The notes beneath the pieces are model-generated. The model made no database searches. It was not told the origin of the DNA and worked only from the letters and a program-made list of their open reading frames with translations. This document shows positions 1 through 11,103 of a stretch of 64,000 bases of DNA, piece by piece; within the stretch, counting starts at the first letter, position 1, and each line of letters starts with the position of its first letter. Made by a program: the position numbers and the translations under genes. The stretch comes from Trichuris trichiura (lineage: Eukaryota > Nematoda > Enoplea > Trichinellida > Trichuridae): positions 248,001-312,000 of the forward strand of contig JBAJFE010000032.1 of NCBI GenBank assembly GCA_037903355.1. Reading direction: 5' to 3'.

Positions 1-2
1 CC

Positions 3-275
3 TCGAAGGTTTTTGAAAACTTGACAGACGAAGCAACGAAAAGCAGTGATGACGGAAAGAATGAAGCAAAGAGGAGGAAACCACTAACCGCATGCACAGG
101 GACGATGTCAATAGCTACTTCTCCGCCAAGTGATAGTTCAGCAGTTTTTCGATCAAGTCAACGTGCGAAAGCAGCATACGGCGACAGCAGTAGCGTTTTA
201 AACCAAGAGCATCCAGAGCATCTCTGTAACAAGTTTCACTTTTTCAATTTCCCAAAAAAGGAGTTTGAAAATTAA
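3..275 (+). CDS. 3' end of an unrecognised gene, cut by the window edge
   Basis: An open frame runs from the left edge of the window to a TAA at 273-275 without needing a start codon, so this looks like the last coding exon of a gene whose body lies to the left. The peptide is polar and rich in Ser, Lys and Asp (for example [14 protein letters not shown]), which suggests a disordered tail. No domain is visible and I do not recognise the protein. It could instead be a chance frame of about 90 codons; no AATAAA was seen directly downstream. Confidence 0.35.
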   Translation, partial: SKVFENLTDEATKSSDDGKNEAKRRKPLTACTGTMSIATSPPSDSSAVFRSSQRAKAAYGDSSSVLNQEHPEHLCNKFHFFNFPKKEFEN

Positions 276-1139
<864 letters not shown>

Positions 1140-1529
1140 TTAACCCACACTTTCCAGATAACGATTAACAATGTCATGCGCTGAAGTTTCTTCGCCATAG
1201 TCTTTTATAACAACGCAGCTACATTTCACAATTTTTCGAGCGTTTCCGTCGCGATCGTACTGGCATAAACCAACCCATTCACCCAATTCAAGTTTCTTCG
1301 GTACTCTCGCCAAACGAATTCCGTGGGACGTGCATAGCGCCTCTACCAACTTGACGTACATTGGCTCGTCGCAGTCTTCCGCCAGAATGCAAAGCAATGC
1401 TTCCCGCTTGTCTAAAGCTTTGGCTGCCTCGTGCAGACCGCGCACTAAACCGTCTCTAATTATGGCGCACTTCAAAACTTCGCGCAGATTCAGCAAGTAT
1501 TCCTCTTTAGTCGGTTTCGAACTTTCCAT
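1140..1529 (-). CDS. rps-12: 40S ribosomal protein S12 (eS12)
   Basis: Structural protein of the small ribosomal subunit head, acting in cytosolic translation. The 129-residue product is the usual length for eS12 (human about 132). Family landmarks are clear: [20 protein letters not shown] near residues 17-36, then [12 protein letters not shown], the highly conserved [13 protein letters not shown] near 53-65, [14 protein letters not shown], and the [12 protein letters not shown] block near 103-114. The start was chosen because only a short N-terminal leader precedes the conserved helix, as expected, and the frame is intact in one exon. It lies head-to-head with the SID-1 family gene starting at 2488; the roughly 960 bp between them must hold both promoters. 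An upstream non-coding exon cannot be excluded. Confidence 0.95.
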   Translation of the reverse strand: MESSKPTKEEYLLNLREVLKCAIIRDGLVRGLHEAAKALDKREALLCILAEDCDEPMYVKLVEALCTSHGIRLARVPKKLELGEWVGLCQYDRDGNARKIVKCSCVVIKDYGEETSAHDIVNRYLESVG

Positions 1530-2487
1530 TATTTCTTCTCTGGTTGGTCGGCAAAATTTCCTTAAACGTGACGAAAATTAGGTTTTTCCGAGTAGAGATG
1601 AATAAAATGCAATTCAGAAGATCGCGGACCTACCTGATGCGTACAAGAACGTTCCAACAACTAGACAGCTCCCGAAAGTCCACGATTCCTTTCCTTGTTT
1701 TACTGTATGTGATTTGCAAGTGTACATCGCAGTATCGTATGGTAATGTTTATTGAATGTTTGTAGGAGTTATTTATTGATGTATTTGCTTGAAACGAGTT
1801 ACTTCGTGAACTCACTTGTCACCCAGATATGGTCCACTTAATGCTTCCAACTGTTTAAGTCGACTGATCGGGTCACTGTTTCTACTTACGAAAATCTCCT
1901 ACTTGGAACCAGTGTAGCAGTGTGCGTTTGTTCAGTTTCTTGTGCCAGCAAGATTTTTCCTGACATTTTTAAATTTAGTAGTACTTAGTCTTTGGCGCAA
2001 TGAATGACGGATTCGTGTCGCTACGCTTCGAATCCTGATTTCAGCACTCTAGCGCAAATGCAGCAATATCTGATGCCCTACTATCCCTTTTTCGGTTTTA
2101 TCGATACTTCTTGGCCTCATAGATCAAGTGACATAAGTATTGGTTTTGATCGTAAGGCTATAAAATGTTTTGCGCAACCCTAAGTTGCGTGACTTGCACT
2201 ATATTGTTTTAGAAAACTACTTGCGCATTCGACAAACTTTTCTGCCGCAAAAGGTTTTAATGCATTTTTTGCAACTCATTTGTCAAAATGAGCTATTGAA
2301 TTTGTTGAGAACGTTTTCATAGGAGGCGTTAGTTTTATACTCGTTTAGGCAGACGTGATTTGACCATTACATTTAATTTCTTTGTCTCTTTATCCCAAAA
2401 AGCAGTAACCGTTTCATGAATTCGGTCTATGCCAGAGTCATGCTGAATAGAAATTTTTAGTTAACGTGACAACCGTCATGCGCTGAA
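1530..2487. promoter_or_regulatory. Divergent intergenic region between eS12 and the SID-1 family gene
   Basis: No coding frame of note. It separates two divergently transcribed genes, so promoters for both are expected here. I see no unambiguous TATA box or other defined site. Confidence 0.4.
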
Positions 2488-5400
2488 ATGAGTCATCCTC
2501 GTTGGTTTTATGGCTTTTTATGTGTTCTGCTGGCTAAGTTCGAAGCCATACATAGTCAAGATGTACCGTGGTATTACGACGAAGAATACGTTGGTGAAAT
2601 AGGCGCCGGTGGAAGTGGATATCTCAGGTTGGTATTCCCTCAAAATCGAACGGTAAGTTGTGCGCCCAGCAGGGCTTTCCTTCTCGTACGTGAAGTCGCG
2701 TTGAACTCGTTTAACTTATTAATAATAAAATATTTGAAGTGAGAATAAGCTCGCGATTCAAAGGTCTCGAATGTTCCCCAAGCGCTGCGCTATTCGTTAC
2801 TTGAACGTCCACTTTTCGCCCACAAAATATTTTCTTCCATTTGTACGGTGGTCCATTGTCGTTTTGACATACCCCCGAAAAGACTCATCTTTGACACATT
2901 ACGTATTTTGTATTTAAAATAAGAGAGGTGGTAGCAGAAGCAAAAGAAGTCTTGTATGCCATTTACAGTGATGGAGTACTGTCAACAGCAATGCGTGGAG
3001 AATATAATATAATCGCCCCAGCTTGAGGAGCATCAAAATAAACTGAAGACAGAGCTTTAAAGCTATCGCTTGGCGAAAACTAAGTCGCTGTAGTGCGAGA
3101 GCTTGCAAAAGCACATTCACTCGAACTATCTGTAAAATAAGATGGAACAGGCGCAAAAGTACGAAAATTTGGCGCCTTTACGATTACCCCAATTCGCCTA
3201 GTTGAATGACGTCATTTTTTGATCAAAGAAGAAAGAATTTTGCGGTTTACTGTAGCCATTGACGAAAAGTAGGTTCTCTAAGTTAACTCAACAAAAAAAA
3301 TTACAGCTTTAACCCAAGATAAGGGATAGTATCCATGAAAAAGACCAACGTCGATGCCATATTTATATGTCGTGGCCAGGAAATGTATGGAATGCCCTAA
3401 GTTGCCCCCGCCACATTGGGCAGTCATTGCGGAGCTTTGCAGCACGTTGTATACAAGATTATTACAAGTTTTGGAGAGGTAACTGTCAAAACATGAAAAT
3501 AGCGCGTGGTCGTTATGCTACACGATCTTACGTCGAGTCGTTGACAAACGAGTGCTTTCTGGCTGAAAGCAGTGTCCGCTTCAGGCATTGCCCCTTCTGG
3601 CTAATGTCTTTTCTGGTCAGTGCAGCATTATCTGTCCCCGAAAAACACATCAGCAAATTTGAAGAGGTTCAAAAATGAATGGCCCATTTTTTAAAATGGA
3701 AACCAGTTTAGCCTCTTTTAACGTGGCAACAGTCCGTTTCCGGAACCTTTGACAAAACGATGTTAGGTCCAGTGGAAGCGTAACGAACAATCATTATTGC
3801 TGCGACTTGGCCTAATTGGGTATTCTGAACTACCAAAAAAGGTGTTCTTACTTTCACGCGTGATAATATGCGCCCATTCCACGAACGCTCGGAACTATGT
3901 ACACGTCCATTGAATACTTACTTAACGTCCTCAATATGAGTAGACGTCCTTTTATGGATGGTTTTTGTCGGCGACTCAGCTGTCCGTTCGTTCATTTTGC
4001 TTTGATTTATGCTAATCAACAACTCCGTTATCTTGTAGTCAGAGCTTATCTTTCTGCAGTTGCGGAATGCCACAAAACCTTATAAGCGAGTTCTGCAGTC
4101 ATTATGAGAAGGAACTAATTTTTGTTTTTTAATTTCAAACTTTTGTATAGCTACTTTTGAGTACACTTGTTGGATATTACCTCTTTGAAACCCCTCTTAT
4201 CCGTTTGCTCCTATTTGGCGTCCCTCATATCCAATATAGTCCAGGAGAAGTGGCTGACCGTATGCAGCAATGAATTTTCAGGCTATTTCATCGCCGGCTA
4301 TTCTTAAAGGCTATTTTTTGGTTATTTTTCATTCTGCTGTGACCGACGACGTGCTAACCATGAAGTTCTGTTTTTCCTTTGCAGCTAAGGCCTACTGAGC
4401 AAAGAAAGCATAGTTTATGACGCTTTCTGCAGACGGTTGGTATCTCGCTATTCTTAGCCCGCCTTTATCCGATGGTTCATAGCTTCTGTTTCTGGAAGGC
4501 CAGTTCAACAAATTTGCGCTCACCGCGACCACAAGAGCCAGCGAAAACAGCAGTGATTTAAATTTGCTCATATTGCACCTGCATTCTAGCAGCTTACGGT
4601 AGTAGCCCGCGTTCACGCGCTGCACCCAAACACGAAGGGTTTTAGTGTATCTTTTAAAGCTCGAACTCCAGATAAAACTACATTTAATAATAAGTTTAAA
4701 AGTTTGAAATAACAAAAACATTTATTCGCGCATCAATCTAATGCTTACGCTTACGCGTACCAAGTCTGATTGTCTACATGGTTTGCCCCTGAATTGGCTT
4801 GATTAAAACTGCTTTTGCATTTACCGACCTGTTTTGGAAGGTCTGCCTAATTTCGGAGCGATATAATTTTGCATTCGCGCAGCCGCGTCAATTTCGTCTT
4901 TTTTTGGTAATCCTTTAATTCAGTTAAGTACTGATCGTAACTGTTTTTCGTTAAACCGCGGTCACATTCTTTTTTTTCTATTTATTATTCTCGTTTGCTC
5001 TTTACACAGTTGGCGTCATGTTCACGCATTGTCTTTTAGTCAGGCGTTGTCAGAGTCACTGTGCGAAGTTTGGAAGCATCTATGGAAAAACCTCTTTTGA
5101 TCGTTGCCCGCGAATCGAAAACGATTCTGTCATGGCAGCTGCCATTGCTTTTGGAAAATAAGTACGAACGGGAGGAAGAAAAACGAAGCGACTTCTTAAG
5201 GCGCGAAACTTAGCTTACGTCTGTCACAGATTCCAATACAATGTGGCAAGTCGAACTCTTTGTCCCGATTTCAATGAAACCCAGGAGGCCAGTGCAACCT
5301 TGATGCGTCCGCTTTACATCGAATTGAGTACGAACAGTCCAGCTGCAATCGGTTTCACCGTTGTTGCGCGGTTGATAGAAAATTTCCATTTAAAGTAAGA

Positions 5401-8400
5401 AAATTCATTTCACCATTCAGACTTCACGTACGCACTCATTAATCATGCGTTATCGACTGCTAACGTATGCAGTTCACGTAATTTTTTAAATTCTGTTGGA
5501 ATTTCGTTACTCTCATTATCTGTTTCAACGAAGGCGGCATCGCGACGCAAAAAAAGCTATTGAATTATGAAGAGATAGGCAAAACAAAACCGATGCGCAT
5601 TTGGAATATCCCGCGCTACTCCGCAGGCCATTTTTAGAATAAATGAATCACAAAGCCTCGTAGCAAGCCCGCCGCAACCCCAGTTTCTTCTGTTCAGTTT
5701 TCCGGAAGACGTTGAATATGTAAACGTGCGGGTCGAAAGCAATGATTACGATTGTATGATCGTCTCGGTGCAGCCAATACAAGTACAGTTGAATTCCTTC
5801 AGAGATGAGGCAGACTGGTAATGGCTTTGCCTTATTTAGTGCCCGGTGTTTGATTTGGATACGAACGTCAAATTTCTGGGCATGTACCAGACAACAACCA
5901 AAAAAGCATCGCTTACCGTCCATCGGGAGAAGGCCGAACGGGTTCACGTAGTTTTTGTTGTCAAAGCGAATCCCTACGATTGTAGTCACGTTTCCCGCGT
6001 GATACCTACTCGTAAAATAGTTGACTTTGCGAAAGTGACGCTCAGCAATTATTTTCCTTTTTGTAGTGCCAGTTTCGGACGAAGACCAAACAAAGTCGTT
6101 CAATGTTACAATAGAAACATTGATTAAGTGTAAACAGCCAACAAAAGCTTACCATATTCAAATTTACGCTTCCTACCTTAGTTGATCGATTTGGCTCAAT
6201 CATACTGGTTACCTTGTCCGTCTACATTGCTATATATATTGTTGTATTTGTGTTTTGGCTGATTTTCTACTGCCGGTTTGTGAGCCATCTTGCGTCAGTA
6301 TTCGTAAAATGATATTTGGCTTTTTGAAGAGATGAACGCCGGTTTGGTCGCGTCCGCCGAGATTTAATTGTTGCCTTAGAAACGGATGATTGCCCTGGAA
6401 CAACGTCAAGTAACGGTATCGACAATTACGGAGCAATCAATCGTTGTACGAATGAATTGAAGATGTTTGCGTCACGTGAGTACAATTCTGATAACAAGTT
6501 ATTTTAGCACCTTCCAAACGTTTGTCCACCGACGAGGCGGACGACTCTTACGATAATGTTGACGACGCGTCTAAGGAAAAATTGATAGTGCGTACAAAAG
6601 TCAGTTTTTTGCCAACCGCTGAGGAGCAAATCAAAATTTTTAATTTTCATTTAGGTCAATCTGGTGGTCGCCGACTTGGCGAGAAAGCCGTATAAGCAAA
6701 ACAATAAAAAGTACTCAATATATCCATGGTAATTTGCGTAAGCACGCGAGGCTTCAAGAAAGTTGTCTAATGCTACCTGTGCTTAAAGGAATCTAGGAAC
6801 CATTGCGATATTTTACGTAATGCCCGTCGTACAACTCGTCTGGACCTATCAGTCAGTAAGTCCCTTTCGGCAAGTCGAATAACATATGTAAATTTTACAG
6901 GTAACATTTGAGATAAGGCATTGCGTAGAATGTCGAAAGCCTTTAGCCAATATATAAACACTTAATATTTTACACATTGCCTAATAGAGAACTGGCTGAG
7001 CATTAAATCGAGTAATGCAGACCTACGGTAGCGACACCTACTGGACAAAAGCGGGTTGTTTTTTCCCTATTTTTTTGACTATACTTACCTTAATTTTTTT
7101 CTTTAAGCCCAGACTAGGGCAAAGCTCGGTAGCCAACATGGATGTGAGTAGGATTGGTTATTCTGGTTGTAGAACCTTACCGACTATCGTATTCTGCCTT
7201 AGCCTAAGTCTAAGCTAGAATATAAAGACAGCTTAGCCATAACATAGCGAGAAAACAGCACACTTTGTCCAACAGGTGTCGCCACTGTAGGTTTGCGGGG
7301 GCATAAATAGCAACACAAAAGCTTCTACCACCCAAGACGCGGTTTACACTTTGTCAAAATATTATTTCTCGTCCTATATAATGCTTAGGCAAAGCATACA
7401 GCATATTAAAATACTACCGGCATTTCCTACACTGCCTGTATGATATTGGTAATGTAAGGATTTTCCGCCGCACTGATTTGAATAGTACCAACTTCGGTGA
7501 CATGCGACTTTTCGCATTTTAGGCAGACGGTCATAAAATACGTAAACAAACAGAAGTCTATAAATGCAAAGATATTGAAATAAGCTGTTTCTTTTCAAAT
7601 GTTCTATGGCGCCTATGGGCATTGCTAGTGCATTAACGTTCCAGGAAGTTTTTACCACGGGAAATCAGGACATGTGCTATTACAATTTCGAGTGCGCTCA
7701 TCCGTTTCTTGGCCTAATAGCATTCAACAACGTATTCAGCAATGTTGGCTACGTTCTTCTTGGCATTTTATTCTTAATACTTGTTGGGATAAGGTAACAG
7801 TCTCGCTTTTGCCGCTTGTACAATTATTACGCGCGTAAGTGTTGCAGGGACGCGGAAAACCAACGCGTGCTAAGCGAAAATCCTTCGTTTCAAGCGGTTG
7901 CAATAGGAGACCAGTTCAATTTTTTTTTAAACAGGGTCTACTTTTCAGCGCTACGGTATTCCCAAACATTTTGGTTTGTTCTACGCCATGGGAATGGCGC
8001 TTATTTTGGAAGGAATTCTAAGCGGTTGCTACCACGTCTGCCCTAATTATTCAAATTTTCAATTCGGTACTTCGTTGCATCGAATGGTGCCGTATGAAAA
8101 TGAGCCAGCCTTGGCGCTTGTGTTTTGCAGATACGGCCTTTATGTACATGATTGCCGCTTTGTGCATGCTGAAGATATACCAGATTCGACATCCGGACAT
8201 AAATGCCAACTCTCACGTTGCCTACTTCGTGATGGCGCTTATTATTCTACTGGCCGTCGTCGGAGTGGTCTGCTGCTTTGGTCACTCATTAATCGTTGTA
8301 GCTGCTGAAGTTTTGTTTAGGTGTACAGTGGTCTTCCATTTTGGATAACGTTCACGATATTTTACGCAGTCCTTATCTTCCTGCTTAGCGCAGAATTTTA

Positions 8401-9209
8401 CTACAAAGGCCAATGGAAGATTAGTGAGTGTAGTCTACGCTAGAGGTGTTTATTGCCCAATTGATTGATTGGTAGACCGCGGCTCGGCAGTTCGAATAGC
8501 ACGCGAATTGTTCTGCGTTCGCAAGTCATGCCGATGGTTTTGTCCAACTTATCCTGTAAGTGTCGTCACAAGTAAGCTTTCAAATGCCGATGAAGTAAGA
8601 TACCTTCCAGGACCGTATGTGCTTCCTTCTGGTCGGAAATGTGCTCAACTGGGGTTTGTAAGTTTATTTTCGATTTGCGTAAGTCCCATTTGCAAGCGAA
8701 GTGTATTTGCAGCATCATTTTTGGAATGATGAAGCAGCCTGGCGATTTTCCCTTATTTCTGGTTGTTATTTTCATTAGCAATTTGATGCTTTACTTGTTA
8801 TTCTACGTTTCCATGAAGGTAGAGGCGATAGGCGTCTTTGATTCTTTCGAATTATTCTTCATCTCTTTTGTAGTTGCGACATCGTGAGCACTTAAACGGT
8901 CGAGTTTTGGTCATCGGTACTCTGTCGGGCTTGTCATGGGGTTTCAGCTTGTTCTTCTTTCTAGACAAACAGCTCAGCTGGCGGGTTTGTAAATATCCTT
9001 ACCGTTCACTCAATTTCTTATCGCCTTTTAAGGTCACAGCCGCGCAGTCGCGAGAATTGAATGGTGCATGCCTTATTGCCAAATTTTACGACGCACACGA
9101 TATATGGCATTTTCTATCGGCGATAAGTATGTTCTTATCGTTTCTAATTTTGCTAGTCATAGACGACGACTTGGTGAACACTGCGCACGACCAAATTCCT
9201 GTATTTTAA
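2488..9209 (+). CDS. SIDT: SID-1/CHUP-1 (SIDT) family transmembrane protein, 21 exons
   Basis: Multi-pass membrane protein of the family that takes up double-stranded RNA or cholesterol in endolysosomal and plasma membranes. My exon model is 2488-2652, 5040-5161, 5230-5394, 5638-5782, 5840-6011, 6067-6129, 6182-6275, 6330-6475, 6508-6599, 6655-6728, 6789-6855, 7645-7793, 7848-7896, 7949-8066, 8131-8267, 8321-8423, 8476-8555, 8611-8657, 8713-8818, 8874-8984 and 9033-9209. It totals 2,382 nt, or 793 residues, close to human SIDT1/2. All phases agree and all splice sites are GT-AG. Landmarks: signal peptide in exon 1, lumenal [25 protein letters not shown] and IYPW before TM2, [59 protein letters not shown] and the C-terminal HDIWHFLSA with IDDDL and IPVF. 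Boundaries of exons 2, 7 and 8 are the least certain. CHUP-1 and SID-1 cannot be told apart from sequence alone. Confidence 0.93.
2653..5039 (+). other. Long first intron of the SID-1 family gene
   Basis: At 2.4 kb it is far longer than the typical 48-70 nt introns of this gene. It starts GTAAGT at 2653, and the inferred acceptor at 5038-5039 gives a phase-0 join that fits the family alignment (exon 1 ending in PQNRT, exon 2 starting in SGVVRV). An unseen small exon inside is possible. Apart from the antisense peptide at 4392-4571 I see no coding sequence. Confidence 0.6.
4392..4571 (-). CDS. Possible small secreted peptide, antisense in an intron
   Basis: The last 59 codons of a minus-strand frame begin [20 protein letters not shown], a textbook signal peptide (basic start, about 13 hydrophobic residues, A-x-A-like cleavage VSA). 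About 40 polar and aromatic residues follow, ending in NYAFFAQ. The start was chosen because an acceptor-like GCAG lies just 5' of this ATG, although the frame stays open upstream to 4721. There are no cysteines in the mature part, so it is not a disulfide peptide. I do not recognise a family. It may be a chance frame; expression data would decide. Confidence 0.35.
   Translation of the reverse strand: MSKFKSLLFSLALVVAVSANLLNWPSRNRSYEPSDKGGLRIARYQPSAESVINYAFFAQ
6856..7644 (+). other. 789-nt intron 11 of the SID-1 family gene with repeat-like insert
   Basis: It begins GTAAGT and ends CCAG. The segment near 7180-7225, built from CCTAAG/GCCTTAG-type words, resembles pieces of the repeats at about 16.6 kb and 20.95 kb, which probably explains the unusual length. 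Confidence 0.45.
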
Positions 9210-9285
9210 CTTACCTTGTCTATCCAACCTATCGCTGCAAACCATAAATTGGGTAGCCCCAGCTTTGAATGTTTTCTGACGCTAA

Positions 9286-9291
9286 AATAAA
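9286..9291 (+). terminator. Polyadenylation signal of the SID-1 family gene
   Basis: AATAAA 77 nt after the stop codon, followed by a T-rich stretch; well placed for 3' end formation. Confidence 0.7.
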
Positions 9292-9404
9292 CGTCCCAAT
9301 ATTTTTTATCCATTTTTTAAATTAAATTTCGTCGCCTAAGTTTTTGTTCAGCACTGCAGCGCCTGTTTATTCTCCAGAGAGCTCAGTGTCGCGTTCTCAA
9401 CGTG

Positions 9405-9419
9405 ACAAGAAATGTTCGT
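9405..9419. repeat. Left target-site duplication of the composite PLE
   Basis: ACAAGAAATGTTCGT, repeated exactly at 13992-14006. The pair brackets both PLE copies, so they arrived as one insertion. Confidence 0.8.
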
Positions 9420-9510
9420 TCTGTAGATGTGACTTCTTGGTACGGGACCGTATAGTTTCATGTTGAGTTTCTTTTACAGAAAGCTTCTCCCGTTGAAAAG
9501 TTCTAATTTT

Positions 9511-9550
9511 CCGGAGCTTTCGGGATAAACCAGACCCGACTTCAGCGGTG
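9511..9550 (-). ncRNA. Hammerhead-like motif in the 3' pseudo-LTR of PLE copy 1
   Basis: Reads CTGAAGT, stem II, GAAA, GCTC, CGG on the minus strand, at the 3' end of the truncated copy. It shares the A9-to-T change with the 3' copy of element 2. Confidence 0.55.
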
Positions 9551-9803
9551 TTAAAATGGCGTAATGAAATTTTTCGCGGTGTTGAAATGACGTAATGAGT
9601 GTTGCGTGGGGATGAAGTGCAAATCGTTTTAACTGTTTAAAGTCGAATGTTTTAAAGTAGATTTCCTTGTGTCCTCATCTTCTGTCTGTCAACTAGCCAT
9701 TTTACTGTTGTGGATACATGTTGTTATTCATAAAGTTCATTTTAAGGTTCTTCTCCATTTTTTGTTGGCTTTCATCAGTGGTTCTTTGTTTTCCTTTGTG
9801 TAT

Positions 9804-11012
9804 TTAATCAAGTGAGCAGCAGTTGGAGCGAGTGACAATGTTTGCCCATAGTTCATTTATTTCTGCTCCTTGATCTCTGTTGTACGTCTCATTGTGCCTG
9901 ATGTATAGGGCTTCTTTGATTTTCCGTAAGCGTAAATTGCTTTCGTAGCATAAAACTTTCGGCTGGAGAGTCTGGTTGCAACGTGAGGCGTGTTCCATGA
10001 CCGCGGAGGCCTGTATTGCTTTGTCCATGGTAGTTTTTGGGTTCGGTATTTTTCTTCCACGACGTCTTGTAGGGTTGGTGTCGTTGCTGAGGATGTTTTT
10101 CGCGTTTTTGTAAGTGGTTAGCCCCTCCATGTGTTCGTTGTATCTATGTTCTAAGGTGTTGCCCGTTTCACTGATGTACACCCCTGAATAAGGGCATTTG
10201 ATTGCGTAGACCAGCCCTGTTCTTTTGTTTTTTGGGGTTTTGGTTTTGTCCTTCCGGAGAATGGTCCTGAGGTTGGGGAAGCTCTTGAAAAAGACTTGGA
10301 ATCCTAACCGTTTTCCTAGCCGGATAATCTTTTCTATTAGTTTTGCCATATAGGGGATAACCAACCGTGTGTCCGGCAAGATGCTTGGTTAGTGTGATTC
10401 CCGGTTGCGGAGCTTGTCCTTGAACACATGGTCGATGAAAGATTTCGGATAGTTGTTTGTGTGAAACATCTTTCTAATATAGTTAACTTCTGGTTGGATA
10501 AATTCAGGTTCGCATAAATTGATCGCTCTATTGATCATGCCAGAGATGATACCACGCGTTACCGATCGTGGGTGATGTGATGAGAAATCAAGGTACTGTT
10601 CGGTGTGTGTCGGCTTCCTGTATATTCTGGTTTTGAGTCCCTGATCTGTGCGAATAATCAGGGCGTCCAGGAAGGGGAGGGTTTTATTTGCCTCTTTTTC
10701 CATTGTAAAGACTATTTGATTCAGCCGGATGCTGTTTAGAAACTGTAGAAATTGCTCCTCTTTCGCATCTTTTATAATTACGAAGATACCATCTACATAT
10801 CTTTTGTATAGTCGTGGAGCAATTTCTCTGTCTACAGTTTCCGACATTTCCTTTTCGAAACTTTCTATGAATATTTCCGCCAGGACGGGGGATAGTGAAC
10901 TGCCCATAGGAACTCCGCTAGATTGCTTGTAGAACGTATTGTCAAACATGAAGTAATTGCCATCTTGCATGCAGAACGATACTAACTTGACAATGTGAAA
11001 GGGGTTTAAATT
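9804..11012 (-). pseudogene. PLE copy 1: 5'-truncated RT + GIY-YIG endonuclease
   Basis: It retains RT motif B (SSGVPMGSSLSPVLAEIF), motif C and the LPFLDALI region, then runs into the GIY-YIG domain. Three lesions are visible. Motif C reads YVDG instead of the YVDD of copy 2. An in-frame TAA at 10389-10391 replaces a CAA (Gln) that follows RNRESH in copy 2. The nuclease motif reads GVYISET instead of GVYIGET. The two halves are in the same frame across the stop. The 5' part, including RT motif A, is missing; the copy ends at about 11012 where the plus-strand copy begins. Confidence 0.88.
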
Positions 11013-11015
11013 AGC

Positions 11016-11054
11016 ACCGCTGAAGACGGGTCTCGTTTGACCCGAAAGCTCCGG
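11016..11054 (+). ncRNA. Hammerhead-like ribozyme at the 5' end of PLE copy 2
   Basis: ACCG, then CTGAAGA, a CGGGTC/GACCCG hairpin, GAAA, GC, TC, then CGGT. This matches the hammerhead core CUGANGA and GAAA with the UH cleavage dinucleotide before the closing stem. Stem I is ACCG/CGGT. Stem III is minimal. One extra C between the core and stem II departs from textbook hammerheads. Confidence 0.65.
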
Positions 11055-11103
11055 TAAAATTAAATTTTTCAACGGGACAAGCTTTCCGTAAAAAAAACTC
11101 AAC

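Noticed and set aside
2015..2040. tRNA-like TTCGAATCC
   Set aside because: No matching acceptor, D-arm or anticodon stem around it.
5648..6103. 151-codon minus-strand frame
   Set aside because: Overlaps, in antisense, SID-1 family exons that are strongly supported by homology.
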